NCBI GenBank assembly: GCA_028291515.1
Contig: JAQGHU010000025.1
Span: 1-64,000, forward strand
Length of the DNA: 64,000 nt
From: Schlesneria sp.
Lineage (GTDB): Bacteria > Planctomycetota > Planctomycetia > Planctomycetales > Planctomycetaceae
Direction of reading: 5' to 3'
Shown: positions 46,367-57,131 of the stretch, piece after piece
How the letters are laid out: every line of letters starts with the position of its first letter
How positions within the stretch are numbered: position 1 is the first letter of the stretch
The notes under the pieces: model-generated
What the model was told of the DNA's origin: nothing
The model's database searches: none
Seen by the model: only the letters and a program-made list of their open reading frames with translations
Translations under genes and position numbers: made by a program

Positions 46367-46706
46367 GATCCATACCTTCCACGAAACCGTCTACTCACAC
46401 GATGCACCATTGCAATCGGCTCACGACCGCACCGGCTGTATGGAATCCGACAACCCAGATCGCACGCCGGTTCGGTGCAGCCAGCAAAGTCGACCGCACC
46501 GTCAAATCTTAACGTGCCGAGCGGCGAAGTGACCCGTCACTCTCGTTTTGGCGACTGAATTTCCGCGGGATCTTCCTCAGATCCATATCGGCCAGATCGA
46601 GTCTGCGGGCGGCGGCGACGACTTTGGATTCGTTTCGCCCCGTGGTCGATTCCCATCAGGTTGCGGGCCACTCTTTGCGTGACGTAGCACTACAAGGTTC
46701 GTCGGG
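46367..46706. other. Divergent intergenic region, no gene seen
   Basis: This 340-bp stretch lies between the starts of the serine acetyltransferase (minus) and the CPBP protease (plus). No convincing coding frame, hairpin or repeat was found; it presumably holds both promoters. Confidence 0.4.
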
Positions 46707-47543
46707 ATGACGTTTCGCCATCTGCTCGTCGATGCGTTTATGCCACCGGAAAGTTCCGAACCTCATTACTGGTTCGAGACTCGCAAGCCGTTCTGCAACC
46801 TGGTTTTCCTGCTTCCGTTGCTGCTGGTTTACGAACTGGGCGTGCTGCTGATCGGTGGAGCAGAATCCGATTCGTTCCGGAACGGGGCCGATGCGTGGAT
46901 GCGGCAATTCCTGCTGCACCTGGGAATCGACTTGATCTGGATCCTGCCGTTCTCGTTGATCACGGCCCTGCTGGTCTGGCAATGGGCCAGCCGCCAACCC
47001 TGGCGAACATCGTGGGATACACTCGGCGGCATGATCGCCGAAAGCCTGCTGTTCGCCTTCGCATTGATCCTGATGGGTCAAGCCGTCGACTCCTGCTTCC
47101 GCCAATCACCGGCCAATCTGCTGGTCGTCGACGGGGTGGGTTGGGCATCCAGTGTCCTGGTCCGATCGGTCACATTCCTCGGTGCCGGAATCTACGAAGA
47201 GTTCCTGTTTCGACTGTGTCTGATTCCCATCACGTACGCCGCTTTTCGTGCTCTGTTGATTCCCCATCGCTGGTCGATGAGTGCTACGATCGTGATGACC
47301 AGCCTCGTCTTTTCACTGGCGCACTACCTCGGTTCGCCAGACCAGGGTTATTCGTTCACGATGCTGACGGACGCGATCTACCGCATCCAAACCACGCGAT
47401 CGCTCTGGTTCAGCTTCGTGTTCCGCACACTGGCGGGCATCGTCTTCGCGACGCTGTTCTTCCTGCGCGGCTTCGGAATCGCGGTGGGTGCCCATGCCGC
47501 CTACGATGTCATCGTTGGTGCCGTGTTGATCCCCGAGTTGTAA
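46707..47543 (+). CDS. CPBP-family intramembrane glutamic endopeptidase
   Basis: The product is 278 aa with about seven transmembrane helices. The catalytic motif EExxxR is present in GIYEEFLFRLCLIP, followed by the second motif His in VFSLAHYLGSP and a third helix with GIAVGAHAAYDVIVG. This is the Abi/CAAX-protease (ABI, CPBP) family, membrane peptidases that process prenylated or small membrane substrates or peptides. The substrate is unknown. The gene is preceded by a 340-bp divergent spacer and followed by a repeat pair. Confidence 0.9.
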   Translation: MTFRHLLVDAFMPPESSEPHYWFETRKPFCNLVFLLPLLLVYELGVLLIGGAESDSFRNGADAWMRQFLLHLGIDLIWILPFSLITALLVWQWASRQPWRTSWDTLGGMIAESLLFAFALILMGQAVDSCFRQSPANLLVVDGVGWASSVLVRSVTFLGAGIYEEFLFRLCLIPITYAAFRALLIPHRWSMSATIVMTSLVFSLAHYLGSPDQGYSFTMLTDAIYRIQTTRSLWFSFVFRTLAGIVFATLFFLRGFGIAVGAHAAYDVIVGAVLIPEL

Positions 47544-47553
47544 GACCGGGGAA

Positions 47554-47745
47554 TTTAGCCACGGATGGACACGGATCAAACACGGATTAGCAGCCAAGAA
47601 TAGGATCTGGTTGCGGCCTGTTTTACCATCCGGTTGTTCGCGTCCTAATCTAGTTGGTTGGGAACAGGACGTCGATAAGTCACGATCTTGATGCACTCCC
47701 ATTCCTTGATTCTTATCCGTGTTTCATCCGTGTCGATCCGTGGCC
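47554..47745. repeat. Inverted pair of CCACGGATGGACACGGAT repeats upstream of the GH2 gene
   Basis: Copy 1 (47554-47590) reads TTAGCCACGGATGGACACGG then ATCAAACACGGATTAG. Copy 2 (47712-47745) is the reverse complement type (TTATCCGTGTTTCATCCGTG then TCGATCCGTGGCC). They are about 120 bp apart. The same pair recurs on the other side of the GH2 gene at 50170-50358, and a lone copy lies at 19286-19314. Confidence 0.8.
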
Positions 47746-47834
47746 ACTCTTCTCGATGGACTTCAGCCGACAGACTTAGTTGAATCTGCACAGGTCGATT
47801 GAGAATCAGGGTGGTGATTCGAAAGGTGACAGCT

Positions 47835-50156
47835 ATGAGACGCGCGTTTGAGTTGGGTTGTGTGGTCTGGTGTTTGACATCGGGACTGCTGTTCGCGGCG
47901 GACTGGAAGGCACAGCCCGCCCCGTTAACAACCAAGTGGGCGGCGGATGTGAAGCCCGAAGCGCCGCACCCCGAGTACCCTCGGCCGCAACTGGTGCGCG
48001 AGCACTGGATGAATCTGAATGGGCTGTGGGAATATGCCATTCGCCCCAAGGCCGACACCACGCCTCCCGCACAGTGGGATGGTCACCTACTGGTCCCCTT
48101 CCCTGTCGAATCGTCGCTGTCTGGCGTGATGAAACTGGTCGGTCCTGATCAGGCGTTGTGGTATCGCCGCAGTGTGACTCTTCCCAAGGACAAAGCCTGG
48201 ACCGACAAGAATATCCTGCTGAACTTCGGGGCCGTCGATTGGGAAACCACGGTCTGGGTCAACGGTGACAAAGTCGGCGAGCATCGCGGGGGATACGATC
48301 CATTCACGTTCAATATCACGAGTGCCCAGGCGAAGAAGCCGGATGCCAGCGAAATCATCGTTCGCGTGTGGGATGGTTCCGATGCCGGATACCAGGCACG
48401 CGGCAAACAAGTCCGCAAGCCAGGCGGAATTTTTTACACCCCGACAACGGGGATCTGGCAAACTGTCTGGATCGAACCGGTCGGCAGCGCTTATGTCACT
48501 TCCGCTGGTGGTCAAGCCGTCGATTTGAAAACCGGCAAAGCGTTGATCGAATTTGATCTGCAGCACAAACCGGGGAAGTCTGAGATCGAACTTACAATCA
48601 TCGACGATGAAGGAAAACGTCGTGTCCTGGGCCCCACTGAATTACGAACAAACCCGAATGGCGAAGTTCCCGCGTCAGGGTACTTGCCAGTTCACTTCGC
48701 GATTATCGCAGAGGGCTTTCACAAGACATGGACTCCTGAGACACCTCATTGCTACCCGATCGAATACACCGAAAAGGTGAATGGTGAAGTGGTGGATCGT
48801 GGCACCAGTTATTTCGCGATGCGAACGATCTCGCTGGGCAAGGATGAGAAAGGAATCAATCGCCTGATGTTGAATGGCAAATTCGTCTTTCAGTACGGCC
48901 CACTCGATCAAGGCTTCTGGCCTGATGGTCTGTACACGGCGCCAACAGACGAGGCCTTGAAGTTTGATATCGAGATCACCAAGCAGTACGGCTTCAACAT
49001 GATTCGCAAGCATGTGAAGGTCGAACCGGCGCGATGGTACTACTGGTGTGACAAGCTGGGGATGCTCGTCTGGCAGGATATGCCTAGCGGTGATCGTTTC
49101 ATCGGCCCGAATGACCCCGACATCCAACGCTCGCCCGAATCGACAGCTCAGTTCGAGACCGAGTGGAAGTCGATCATGGACGCGCTGCGTCCGTTTCCCT
49201 GCATCGTGATGTGGGTCCCGTTCAATGAAGGTTGGGGTCAATTCGACACCGCTCGGATTGTGGAACTCACTCGCAAGCACGACCCAACGCGACTCGTTGA
49301 TAATGCCAGCGGCTGGTCAGACCGAGATGTTGGCGATGTCCACGACCTGCATGTCTATCCGGGCCCCGCGTCACCACCACCCACCGACAAGCGAGCAGCC
49401 GTGCTGGGCGAATTCGGCGGGCTCGGCTTGCCGCTGGAAGGACATACTTGGCAGGGCAAAGAAAACTGGGGGTATCGCAGCTTTCCCGATCAACCGTCGC
49501 TGACCGCCGCCTACCTCGATCTGGTCGAACACCTGCGCCCGCTGATTGGGTCACCGGGGCTCTCGGCCGCCGTCTACACGCAGACCACCGATGTCGAAAC
49601 CGAAGTGAATGGGTTGATGACCTACGATCGCAAAGTAATGAAGATCCCCGTAGATGTTGCCGCGAAGGCGCACAAGGCTCTCTATCTGCCACCTCCGACG
49701 GTGACGCCGCTCGCGGCCACGTCTCAGAAAGAAGCACAGACCTGGAAGTTCACAACCGAGAAGCCGACTGACGGGTGGGAGAAACCCACCTACGATGACG
49801 CCGCGTGGAAGGCTGCTCCGGGCGGATTCGGCGAACGATCCACACCGGGCTCTGTTGTCCGCACCGATTGGAAGACGAACGATATCTGGCTGCGACGTTC
49901 GTTCGACCTGAAGGAGAAACCGACTGGAGAATTGCGGTTTTACGTCCATCACGACGAAGACTGTGAGATTTATCTGAACGGAGTCCTGGCCGCCAAGATG
50001 ACGGGTTGGACAACCGACTACCGGTCATTCCGCATGACACCCGAATCGATCGCCACCTTGAAAGCGGGGCCAAATCTGCTGGCGGTCCACTGTCTGCAAA
50101 AGTCGGGCGGGCAGTACATTGATGTCGGCCTGTTGGAGGTCACGGAAGCGAAGTAG
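47835..50156 (+). CDS. Glycoside hydrolase family 2 (beta-galactosidase/beta-glucuronidase-like)
   Basis: The product is 773 aa with a signal peptide (MRRAFELGCVVWCLTSGLLFAA), so it is exported. The three GH2 domains follow in order: the sugar-binding jelly roll (LNGLWEYAI; VWVNGDKVGEHRGGYDPFTFN), an immunoglobulin-like domain, and a TIM barrel. The barrel holds the acid/base Glu465 in VPFNEGWGQFD and the nucleophile Glu526 in VLGEFGGLG. An extra C-terminal galactose-binding-like module (residues about 640-770, KPTYDDAAWKAAPGGFGERS; RFYVHHDEDCEIYLNGV) is typical of planctomycete enzymes. ATG 47835 is preceded by AAGGTGAC. Substrate specificity is unknown. It is flanked on both sides by the same repeat pair. 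Confidence 0.9.
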   Translation: MRRAFELGCVVWCLTSGLLFAADWKAQPAPLTTKWAADVKPEAPHPEYPRPQLVREHWMNLNGLWEYAIRPKADTTPPAQWDGHLLVPFPVESSLSGVMKLVGPDQALWYRRSVTLPKDKAWTDKNILLNFGAVDWETTVWVNGDKVGEHRGGYDPFTFNITSAQAKKPDASEIIVRVWDGSDAGYQARGKQVRKPGGIFYTPTTGIWQTVWIEPVGSAYVTSAGGQAVDLKTGKALIEFDLQHKPGKSEIELTIIDDEGKRRVLGPTELRTNPNGEVPASGYLPVHFAIIAEGFHKTWTPETPHCYPIEYTEKVNGEVVDRGTSYFAMRTISLGKDEKGINRLMLNGKFVFQYGPLDQGFWPDGLYTAPTDEALKFDIEITKQYGFNMIRKHVKVEPARWYYWCDKLGMLVWQDMPSGDRFIGPNDPDIQRSPESTAQFETEWKSIMDALRPFPCIVMWVPFNEGWGQFDTARIVELTRKHDPTRLVDNASGWSDRDVGDVHDLHVYPGPASPPPTDKRAAVLGEFGGLGLPLEGHTWQGKENWGYRSFPDQPSLTAAYLDLVEHLRPLIGSPGLSAAVYTQTTDVETEVNGLMTYDRKVMKIPVDVAAKAHKALYLPPPTVTPLAATSQKEAQTWKFTTEKPTDGWEKPTYDDAAWKAAPGGFGERSTPGSVVRTDWKTNDIWLRRSFDLKEKPTGELRFYVHHDEDCEIYLNGVLAAKMTGWTTDYRSFRMTPESIATLKAGPNLLAVHCLQKSGGQYIDVGLLEVTEAK

Positions 50157-50169
50157 GAAGAGAAAGAGT

Positions 50170-50358
50170 TTTAGCTACGGATGGATACGGATGAAACACG
50201 GATAAAGGCAAGAAGAACGGGAGAGAAATGGAAGAGGATAAGACGGGTGAGTGAAGAGTGGCGGAGTTGATGCACTCTGAAATCACGTCGGCGATTAATC
50301 CGCCTGCATCTTCAAGTTCATCCCCTTAATCCGTGTTCATCAGTGTCAATCCGTGGCT
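50170..50358. repeat. Inverted pair of CTACGGATGGATACGGAT repeats downstream of the GH2 gene
   Basis: Copy 1 (50170-50207, TTTAGCTACGGATGGATACG then GATGAAACACGGATAAA) and copy 2 (50326-50358, TTAATCCGTGTTCATCAGTG then TCAATCCGTGGCT) are inverted and about 120 bp apart, the same spacing as the pair on the other side of the GH2 gene at 47554-47745. Confidence 0.8.
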
Positions 50359-50365
50359 CACTTCT

Positions 50366-53300
50366 TCACGGTTTCTTTTCCAGTTCGGCGGCCAACAGAT
50401 CGCATTTCGCTTGATCGCCCGCATCGGCCGCGATCAGCATCCATTCCTTTAGGATTGCTGTCTTGAATTCCCGATCCAAGCTTTTGCTGGCTTCAAGTGC
50501 CCGCTGGCCGAGCTTTTCACCCTGAATTGATAGATGCTTGCGCGTCAGGCATTCACGAGCCACTAACCACAGGCCCGTTGCATCTAACGCAGGACCGCTT
50601 TTCATCTTTTCTGTTCCCAGGGCGGGATGGACTCGATCTGCTTCGATCAGTTTGTTAACCGCCAATGTTGCCTTTTCCGCATCATCAGCTGTGAAACACA
50701 GGTAGGCAGATGCTGTCAATGCGGCCATCTTTCCGGTCGATTCGTCACTGATGCGGTCGAGTGCCGTAAGAAAACGAGTTCGCAGCTCAACATCTCGTGC
50801 GACCTTGCTGAGGATGTCCCATCGAGTCCTGAGTCGATCTTGTTTGACAAACAGATGCAGGCTAAACGGTCGAGATTTCGTGTCCAGTTCTTCGACAAAT
50901 TTCACGAACGTCTCTGAATCCAAATCACGGAGCGCAGCAAACAGGCCACCAACGAGATCTCCGTGAGTCGCGTCACCATGCCTGACTGCCGCGACATAAA
51001 GGTCGATCGCGTCGATGGGGCAACCGATCATTCGCAATCGACTGCCAATATTGACGGTTTGCGAGAAGTCGGCGGTCGAGACGATGTCTTTCGTATCGGT
51101 CAGAATCCCCGCTGGCACCTGAGACAACAGCAGATCACGAGCGTCAGCGGATCGACCATGCTTTACATACGCGCCAATCAACGTGGCACCTGGCGATGCC
51201 GCGGACCTCCAGTCATGCCGCTCGTTCAAGCCGATGGCCAGTGTCAGATAGTCGGCCCCGACGTCCAAACCTTCCCGATGCCGGACCAATTCCCCGCCGA
51301 TCTCCCAAGCCATGAACTCGCGATATCTCAACACCTTCTCCAGTTTCGGTCGCAGTTGCTTCAAGACTTCGACCCCTTCGGCCACTCGGCCCCGACGGAG
51401 ATTGATTAAGGCCAAAATCGCCTCGCCGCCGGTCCACGCGGGCGTCTGCGTCAACTTCTGTTCGATCTCAGTCGCCGTTCCGTCGAGGTTGCCGTTTGCT
51501 TCCGCGAGAGACAGCCAGCGGTTCAGGACGGTTGTCAGGCCAGTCACCTTGAAGTCGTCCTTTCGACTTACCGCTCGTCCAAAACTGGCCCAGGATGTCG
51601 GCGATCGATTGGCATCGTCCGACACGATGACCGATGACAACCGTTGCTGAACCTCACTTAGCTTCCACCAGCGATCATCCGAAAACCGTTGCAGCAAATC
51701 GATCCTCCGCTCGGGGTGCTTATCCCACATACTCAGGAAGAGTTTGGTGGCCGCCGATTCCAGTCCGACGATTTCGGCAAATTGATCAATCACGCCACGC
51801 AAGACGGCCAACTGCTGGTTCGAAACTCCCCAATCCAACTGCAGCAGTAACTCTGCAAAAGCGATGCGTTCTTCGGGGCTTTGATAGTGTTCCAGTGTCG
51901 GTTGAATTCGGTACGCCAGGAATCCAGGATCACTTTCGACAAGGATCGCCAATTGATCGATGGCCTGATACTCCAACCCTGTCTCCATGTACTTCAATGC
52001 GAGACTCAAACGATCCGCAGATTTGCTCAGGTTCAGCTTCTGCTTCTCAATCGCGAGTAACTCCGCGCGTTTTGTGTGTCCTGCCGCCTGGTGCAAAGCG
52101 ATGAGTTGATTCAGGGCGTCTTCATTGAACTTGAACTCCGCAATCCGCGTCTCTTCTTTGGTGATCAAATCCGTCAATTGCCCGGAAGCCTGCAAGACCT
52201 GATAACAACGCAGCCGTTGCGCCGCGGGATCAAACTGGAATTCGATGACTTTGCCGTCCACGCCGCGAAGATTTCGCATCTCCGCAGGAGATTGATCGAG
52301 TTCTTTGAGGAACGATAAGGCCGTTGCCGAAGCGCGCTCCATCGCCCCCACTGCAAATTGAGCGTCCATCAAAACCCTCAATTCCGTCGGCATTGGCCGA
52401 CGGTTCTTCATCGCCCGCAACAACATCGCCTCGGCCTTGTCCGGTTGGCCGTACTTCACCATCTCAGTGGCCACACTCACTAACTGTTGATCCGGCACAT
52501 CCTCTTCGGCCAATCGCTCGAGGAGTCGCCGGATCCGATTTGGTTCCGCAGCAGCAAAGGCCAACCGATAACGGATTGAATTGAGCGCACGCCGTTCCTC
52601 GGTGGAATTGACCGTGACGGTTTCGAGCACATCAAACGCTTTTTCCATCTGACGATCCGCCTCGTACTGCAGGGCCAGACCGAATTTGAGATCCTGCCTT
52701 TGCGGGAATCGCTCGCTGGCTTCCGCGAGAATCGCCAGGGCTTCGTCGCGCTTGTTCTGCGACCACAACACATCCGCCAGCGTATGCTGCCAGTATAAAC
52801 ACTCGACACTGGCAGCAGTCGTATTCTGGACTTGTTGCGTGATCTTCGACACCAGTTCGTCCGTGCGCTGGGACAGACGGAACTGATCGGTCACCACATT
52901 GAGCATTGCGTCAGCACTCTTATCGAAGACGATCGCAGGCATTTCCTGATTCATGCGAACCGCGTTCGCCGTCACGACATTGCGGGCCTGAAGCTGTGCC
53001 GGTTGAGTCCCGGGCGGCCGCCTATTCAGGCCGGTATTCGTGACTGGCACCACAATCGGAAGTTGCCAGACACCGACCGCAGCAGGCCGTAACACCGCGT
53101 GACGCGCAGACAAACGGACATACCGACTCCAGATCGCCAGCAGGAGATCAGGATCTTTAGACTGCTGCAAACGACTTTGCAAAATCACCGGCAGGCGTTC
53201 CGGTGTAAGGAATTGCAAGATCGTCGAATACGGGCTGGCCAGCGCTAAGCTCGACTTGACCGGTTGCTCTTCGATCGCGATCAAGCGGTCTAACAAGGCA

Positions 53301-56300
53301 GGTATGCTGGCCAATTCACCTGACGCGCGCTGATGAAACAGCAGGTAAGCGACTTCAATGCGTGTCGACGCGGTCCGGGCGACGTTCGCATACAGTTCAT
53401 CGACCACCGATTGCCGATCTGCCAGGGTCAGTTCGGTCGTCAGCCCGCCCAATAGAATGACATTATAAGGAACCAGTTCCGGGCGAGCCGCAATCTCGCG
53501 ATAGAGGGCCACCGCTTCGTCGAGTTCCTTCGCATCCAGACTCGACAGCCTCTTCACTGCTTGCCCTTGGCCGGGGATCAATTGCACCGTGCCAGAAACG
53601 ACGACCTGGCTTGGAACCTGTCGCAGCGTAAAAGGTGGCTGCTGCTGACCTGACAGTTGCTGGCCTGTCAGATGTTGCAGATAGAGAATCTTTGCTTCGA
53701 CATCGTCCTGCGAATGCATCATCAACTGCCGTGCCAAATCGCGAGGTTTTTTACCCCTGGTGAGTATCGAATGAACAACGAATTGATCGACAACTTGTTC
53801 GCGACTGACCGAGTCCATTAGCTCCGGAAACTTCTCATCAATGAATCCACTGCCCACCGTCTCCGCGAGCCATGCCAGCGCATACATCCGCGCCTCGCCA
53901 TAGTCGATCGGATCCCAATTCTGCTGCGCCTGCTGGAGTTGTTGTGCCTGGGAACGGTTCACCCCTGAAACATACACCGCTGCTTGCGTCTTGCGCGTTT
54001 GCAACGCAAATCTCACTCGCGGCAAATTCGCCAGCCGCTCAATGATCGGCAACGAGGTCGCTGTCAGTTGCGATAGCCTGGACCGTCCAGAGAGTGAGGG
54101 CGTATCCGCCGAAAGTTTCAGTTTGAGCAATTCGACGAATAGATCTTTCGCCTCGTCCGAGGACTTCGCCAGCAAAGCTTCTCGATATAACAACTCCCAA
54201 TTGTCAGGGAATCGGCGGCGCAGGGCCTGCACTCGGGCAATCGCCTGCGCCGTCAGGCCGCGATGATGCAACGTGTCGATCAGCTTCATCGCGCCCGCCG
54301 TCAACTGCTGCTCGCCCGCGTTGGTGATCAGCAATTCCACGGCCTCGTCGTTGTTTCCAGCTTGCAATAACAGCTGAACGAGTTGCATTCGCTCCGAATC
54401 GCTACCAGTCACCTTCATCAATTGGCGTTGAATTCGAACCGCCCCCGCGAAATCTTGTTGTCGTTGAAGCAACGTCCTCGTGTAGGTGAGCAGCTCTGTA
54501 TCGCGGGTCTCATCTGTGACCAACTGTTCGAGTTTCTTCAGGGCCGTTGCTGTGTTGCCAGCGGCTTCGTAGGCATGGGCCAGGCAGATCGTCATCTCGC
54601 GATGCCTCGCTGGATCTCGACTTTCGCGTGCCAGCCGACTGTAAAGCGAATCGAGTTGATTCGTGTTTTCCAGCGCGATCGCCAGTTGCTCGACAACCGT
54701 CACGCGATCGGCAAGCTCGCGTGATCGATCGAACGCTCTCCATAACAATTCAACCGCGTCTCGGTGCTGATGCTGATTCGACAAGACATTCGCCAATCGA
54801 AGCAATGTCGGCAGATCACCAGGATTACTGCGCAGAGCCAGTCGCAGCGTTTGAATTCCTTCATCTTTGCGCCCCAATCGAAAACAAAGCTGTGAGAAAA
54901 ACTCGTTGATTTCCGCGTTCGCAGGGGCTGCAGCAATCAGATCGCGACCTGCCTGCAAGGCCTGCTCGCGACGACCAAGCCGCTCTTCGAGGCTGGCGAT
55001 CTGCCGCAAGTATTGCGTCCGCAGCCGACGATTCAGCGTCGCCAGCTTGGCATAGATTTCAATAGCGACCTCTAATTGATGTGCCGACTCATTCAATCGT
55101 GCCGCGGTCACCAGCATGGGGATCGATTGCGAATCGAACTCAACACTCTTAGCGATCGCGCTCAAAGCTTCCCGAGGTTGGCCATTCACTTCGTATGCAC
55201 GAGCCAACCAATACCATCTTTCCGCTGACAGCGGCTGCTCGGCGATCACTTCCAGAATCCGCGTGCTTAATTGATCGACCGACTTCAATTCCGCCACTTC
55301 GCGCTGTAGCCAGCGTTCACGCTCTTCTTCGGTGACCGCCAACTTCTGAAATGAGGCCAGGTGCTGCAGAGCTTCTTCATGTCGCTTGGCCCGCGACAGT
55401 AAAGCGGAATGCTTCAGCAACAGATCCAGGTTTTTCGGGTCCAGTCGACACGCTTTTATGCTGACATCGATCGCCTCCGGGAGTTGATCGTACTGTGCCA
55501 AGACTTCGGCCAGGCGCGCGACGTTCGGTGCCGACTCACGAGATCCCGTCGCGATTTCACGCCAGACGCTCAGTGCTTCGTCTTTCCGTTTCAACGTAAA
55601 CAGGTACTCGCCAAGATACTCTCGATATTGAATGTCTTCCGGAGCCAACTCGATTGCGCGGCGAAACAGTTTAATGGCGTCGTCTGTCATTTCGGCGTGG
55701 CGAAAGAGATCGGCCACCTGCAGCGCGGCATGAGCATCATCCGGCCGCACAGCCAGCAGCTTGCCCCACACCAGCGCCGCGTCCTGCTGACGTGATGCAA
55801 CCGGCCGAGAAGCGACCTTCAAGATCGTGCGGCCCCATTCGCGAATCGTGTCGACGTTGTTCGGTTCCTGCCGATCCAGTTCCACATATTGAGCGATCGC
55901 CTCGTTATAGCACCGGTCATTTACGAGTTGCGTGATCAACGCCCGGCGTAATGGCAGATTCGAAGGAGCCAGTTTGAGGCCGCGTTGCAGCCATCTCTCG
56001 GCTTGGTTGCCGTTCCCCTGTCCAATCAATAACTTGGCCACACGAGAGATCGCATCGAGGTCCTCGGGATGTTTGTCGATCCAGGCTTCATAGTAGGCCT
56101 GCAGTCCCGCCGTATCATTTCCTTTCAGGTAGGCCGCTTCGATTCGTCGTCGGACATCGCGATACAGCCAGTTGTCGGGATTCAGTTGACTCAGCAGCGA
56201 TTCGAACTCCTTGATCCCCTCGCTGGTCTTGCCCTGCCGAATCTTGATCTCGGCAATCTCGACCTGAAACTGCGACTGGCGATACTTGTCGCGAGTCGCT

Positions 56301-56962
56301 CGCACCAGAGCTTCAAAACGTGGCAGTGCATTCTCAAAGTCTTCTTCCTCCAGCAGCGTCGTCGCGATCTGCTCTTGAACTCGCAAATCATTGGGAAACT
56401 GCTGCTCCCAGCGAGTCCACACGCCGAGTGCTTCCGTCCGTTTCTGTGCGCGTTGATACAGTCGCCCCAGCGACTGGTAGAACTCCATCAGATCGGCACC
56501 CGCTGGCTTCCGCCGGATCGCTCGCTCCATGGCGTCTGCGGCTTCCGCTGTCTGGCCACTTAAGGCGAGAAGCTGCCCCAGATAGTAAGGGGCCATCGCG
56601 TTCGCAGGCTGAAGTTGCTCTGCTTGGGTCAGCGCGACAATCGCCTGGGGATCATGGCCGCGCTGGGCTTCGATCATGCCGACGATCATCCACCGCGCGG
56701 CCGCCTCGATTCCTTCGCGTTGCTCCGCCTGTTGCTGGTACGACGTCACCAGAGTGTCCAGTGAACCTCGTTCCAAGTGGTATCCATAGACCTTGTCGAA
56801 GGCCGGTCCGCGTCGAGGATTTCGCTCCAGAATCGTCGCGAAGCGTTCTATGTTCTGCCGCTCGACGGCATCATCAGCGGACTCTTGCGCGAGACAAGTC
56901 GCGACAGACCCAGCAATTACAACGGCCCATCCCAGCAGCACGGCGAGTACAATTCGCAACAT
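50366..56962 (-). CDS. Giant secreted TPR protein
   Basis: The product is 2198 aa. A signal peptide (MLRIVLAVLLGWAVVIAGSV, ending CLAQE) precedes a uniform helical-repeat solenoid with at least 25 recognisable TPR-type units (LGQLLALSGQTAEAADAMERA, LADLFRHAEMTDDAIKLFRRA, and LVRTLLLQAGNNDEAVELL near the middle). The start at 56962 places the signal peptide at residue 1; the open frame upstream is antisense or promoter sequence. TPR scaffolds of this size occur in planctomycete envelopes, with unknown partners. It is divergent from the Lhr helicase (169 bp apart). Confidence 0.8.
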   Translation of the reverse strand: MLRIVLAVLLGWAVVIAGSVATCLAQESADDAVERQNIERFATILERNPRRGPAFDKVYGYHLERGSLDTLVTSYQQQAEQREGIEAAARWMIVGMIEAQRGHDPQAIVALTQAEQLQPANAMAPYYLGQLLALSGQTAEAADAMERAIRRKPAGADLMEFYQSLGRLYQRAQKRTEALGVWTRWEQQFPNDLRVQEQIATTLLEEEDFENALPRFEALVRATRDKYRQSQFQVEIAEIKIRQGKTSEGIKEFESLLSQLNPDNWLYRDVRRRIEAAYLKGNDTAGLQAYYEAWIDKHPEDLDAISRVAKLLIGQGNGNQAERWLQRGLKLAPSNLPLRRALITQLVNDRCYNEAIAQYVELDRQEPNNVDTIREWGRTILKVASRPVASRQQDAALVWGKLLAVRPDDAHAALQVADLFRHAEMTDDAIKLFRRAIELAPEDIQYREYLGEYLFTLKRKDEALSVWREIATGSRESAPNVARLAEVLAQYDQLPEAIDVSIKACRLDPKNLDLLLKHSALLSRAKRHEEALQHLASFQKLAVTEEERERWLQREVAELKSVDQLSTRILEVIAEQPLSAERWYWLARAYEVNGQPREALSAIAKSVEFDSQSIPMLVTAARLNESAHQLEVAIEIYAKLATLNRRLRTQYLRQIASLEERLGRREQALQAGRDLIAAAPANAEINEFFSQLCFRLGRKDEGIQTLRLALRSNPGDLPTLLRLANVLSNQHQHRDAVELLWRAFDRSRELADRVTVVEQLAIALENTNQLDSLYSRLARESRDPARHREMTICLAHAYEAAGNTATALKKLEQLVTDETRDTELLTYTRTLLQRQQDFAGAVRIQRQLMKVTGSDSERMQLVQLLLQAGNNDEAVELLITNAGEQQLTAGAMKLIDTLHHRGLTAQAIARVQALRRRFPDNWELLYREALLAKSSDEAKDLFVELLKLKLSADTPSLSGRSRLSQLTATSLPIIERLANLPRVRFALQTRKTQAAVYVSGVNRSQAQQLQQAQQNWDPIDYGEARMYALAWLAETVGSGFIDEKFPELMDSVSREQVVDQFVVHSILTRGKKPRDLARQLMMHSQDDVEAKILYLQHLTGQQLSGQQQPPFTLRQVPSQVVVSGTVQLIPGQGQAVKRLSSLDAKELDEAVALYREIAARPELVPYNVILLGGLTTELTLADRQSVVDELYANVARTASTRIEVAYLLFHQRASGELASIPALLDRLIAIEEQPVKSSLALASPYSTILQFLTPERLPVILQSRLQQSKDPDLLLAIWSRYVRLSARHAVLRPAAVGVWQLPIVVPVTNTGLNRRPPGTQPAQLQARNVVTANAVRMNQEMPAIVFDKSADAMLNVVTDQFRLSQRTDELVSKITQQVQNTTAASVECLYWQHTLADVLWSQNKRDEALAILAEASERFPQRQDLKFGLALQYEADRQMEKAFDVLETVTVNSTEERRALNSIRYRLAFAAAEPNRIRRLLERLAEEDVPDQQLVSVATEMVKYGQPDKAEAMLLRAMKNRRPMPTELRVLMDAQFAVGAMERASATALSFLKELDQSPAEMRNLRGVDGKVIEFQFDPAAQRLRCYQVLQASGQLTDLITKEETRIAEFKFNEDALNQLIALHQAAGHTKRAELLAIEKQKLNLSKSADRLSLALKYMETGLEYQAIDQLAILVESDPGFLAYRIQPTLEHYQSPEERIAFAELLLQLDWGVSNQQLAVLRGVIDQFAEIVGLESAATKLFLSMWDKHPERRIDLLQRFSDDRWWKLSEVQQRLSSVIVSDDANRSPTSWASFGRAVSRKDDFKVTGLTTVLNRWLSLAEANGNLDGTATEIEQKLTQTPAWTGGEAILALINLRRGRVAEGVEVLKQLRPKLEKVLRYREFMAWEIGGELVRHREGLDVGADYLTLAIGLNERHDWRSAASPGATLIGAYVKHGRSADARDLLLSQVPAGILTDTKDIVSTADFSQTVNIGSRLRMIGCPIDAIDLYVAAVRHGDATHGDLVGGLFAALRDLDSETFVKFVEELDTKSRPFSLHLFVKQDRLRTRWDILSKVARDVELRTRFLTALDRISDESTGKMAALTASAYLCFTADDAEKATLAVNKLIEADRVHPALGTEKMKSGPALDATGLWLVARECLTRKHLSIQGEKLGQRALEASKSLDREFKTAILKEWMLIAADAGDQAKCDLLAAELEKKP

Positions 56963-57131
56963 CAATCTGCTCCGGCAGAAGATCAGGCGGCATCCGTACA
57001 CGATTGCAGTATAACCGCATTTTGGAAATAGAACTCTGCGTTCTATAATCGGGCAGTCTGCGATCTGCGGTCTCTCCCCGAACAAAGTTATCTCATCGGA
57101 AAGGAAACGCGAAGAAGATTCTTCGCACCTC

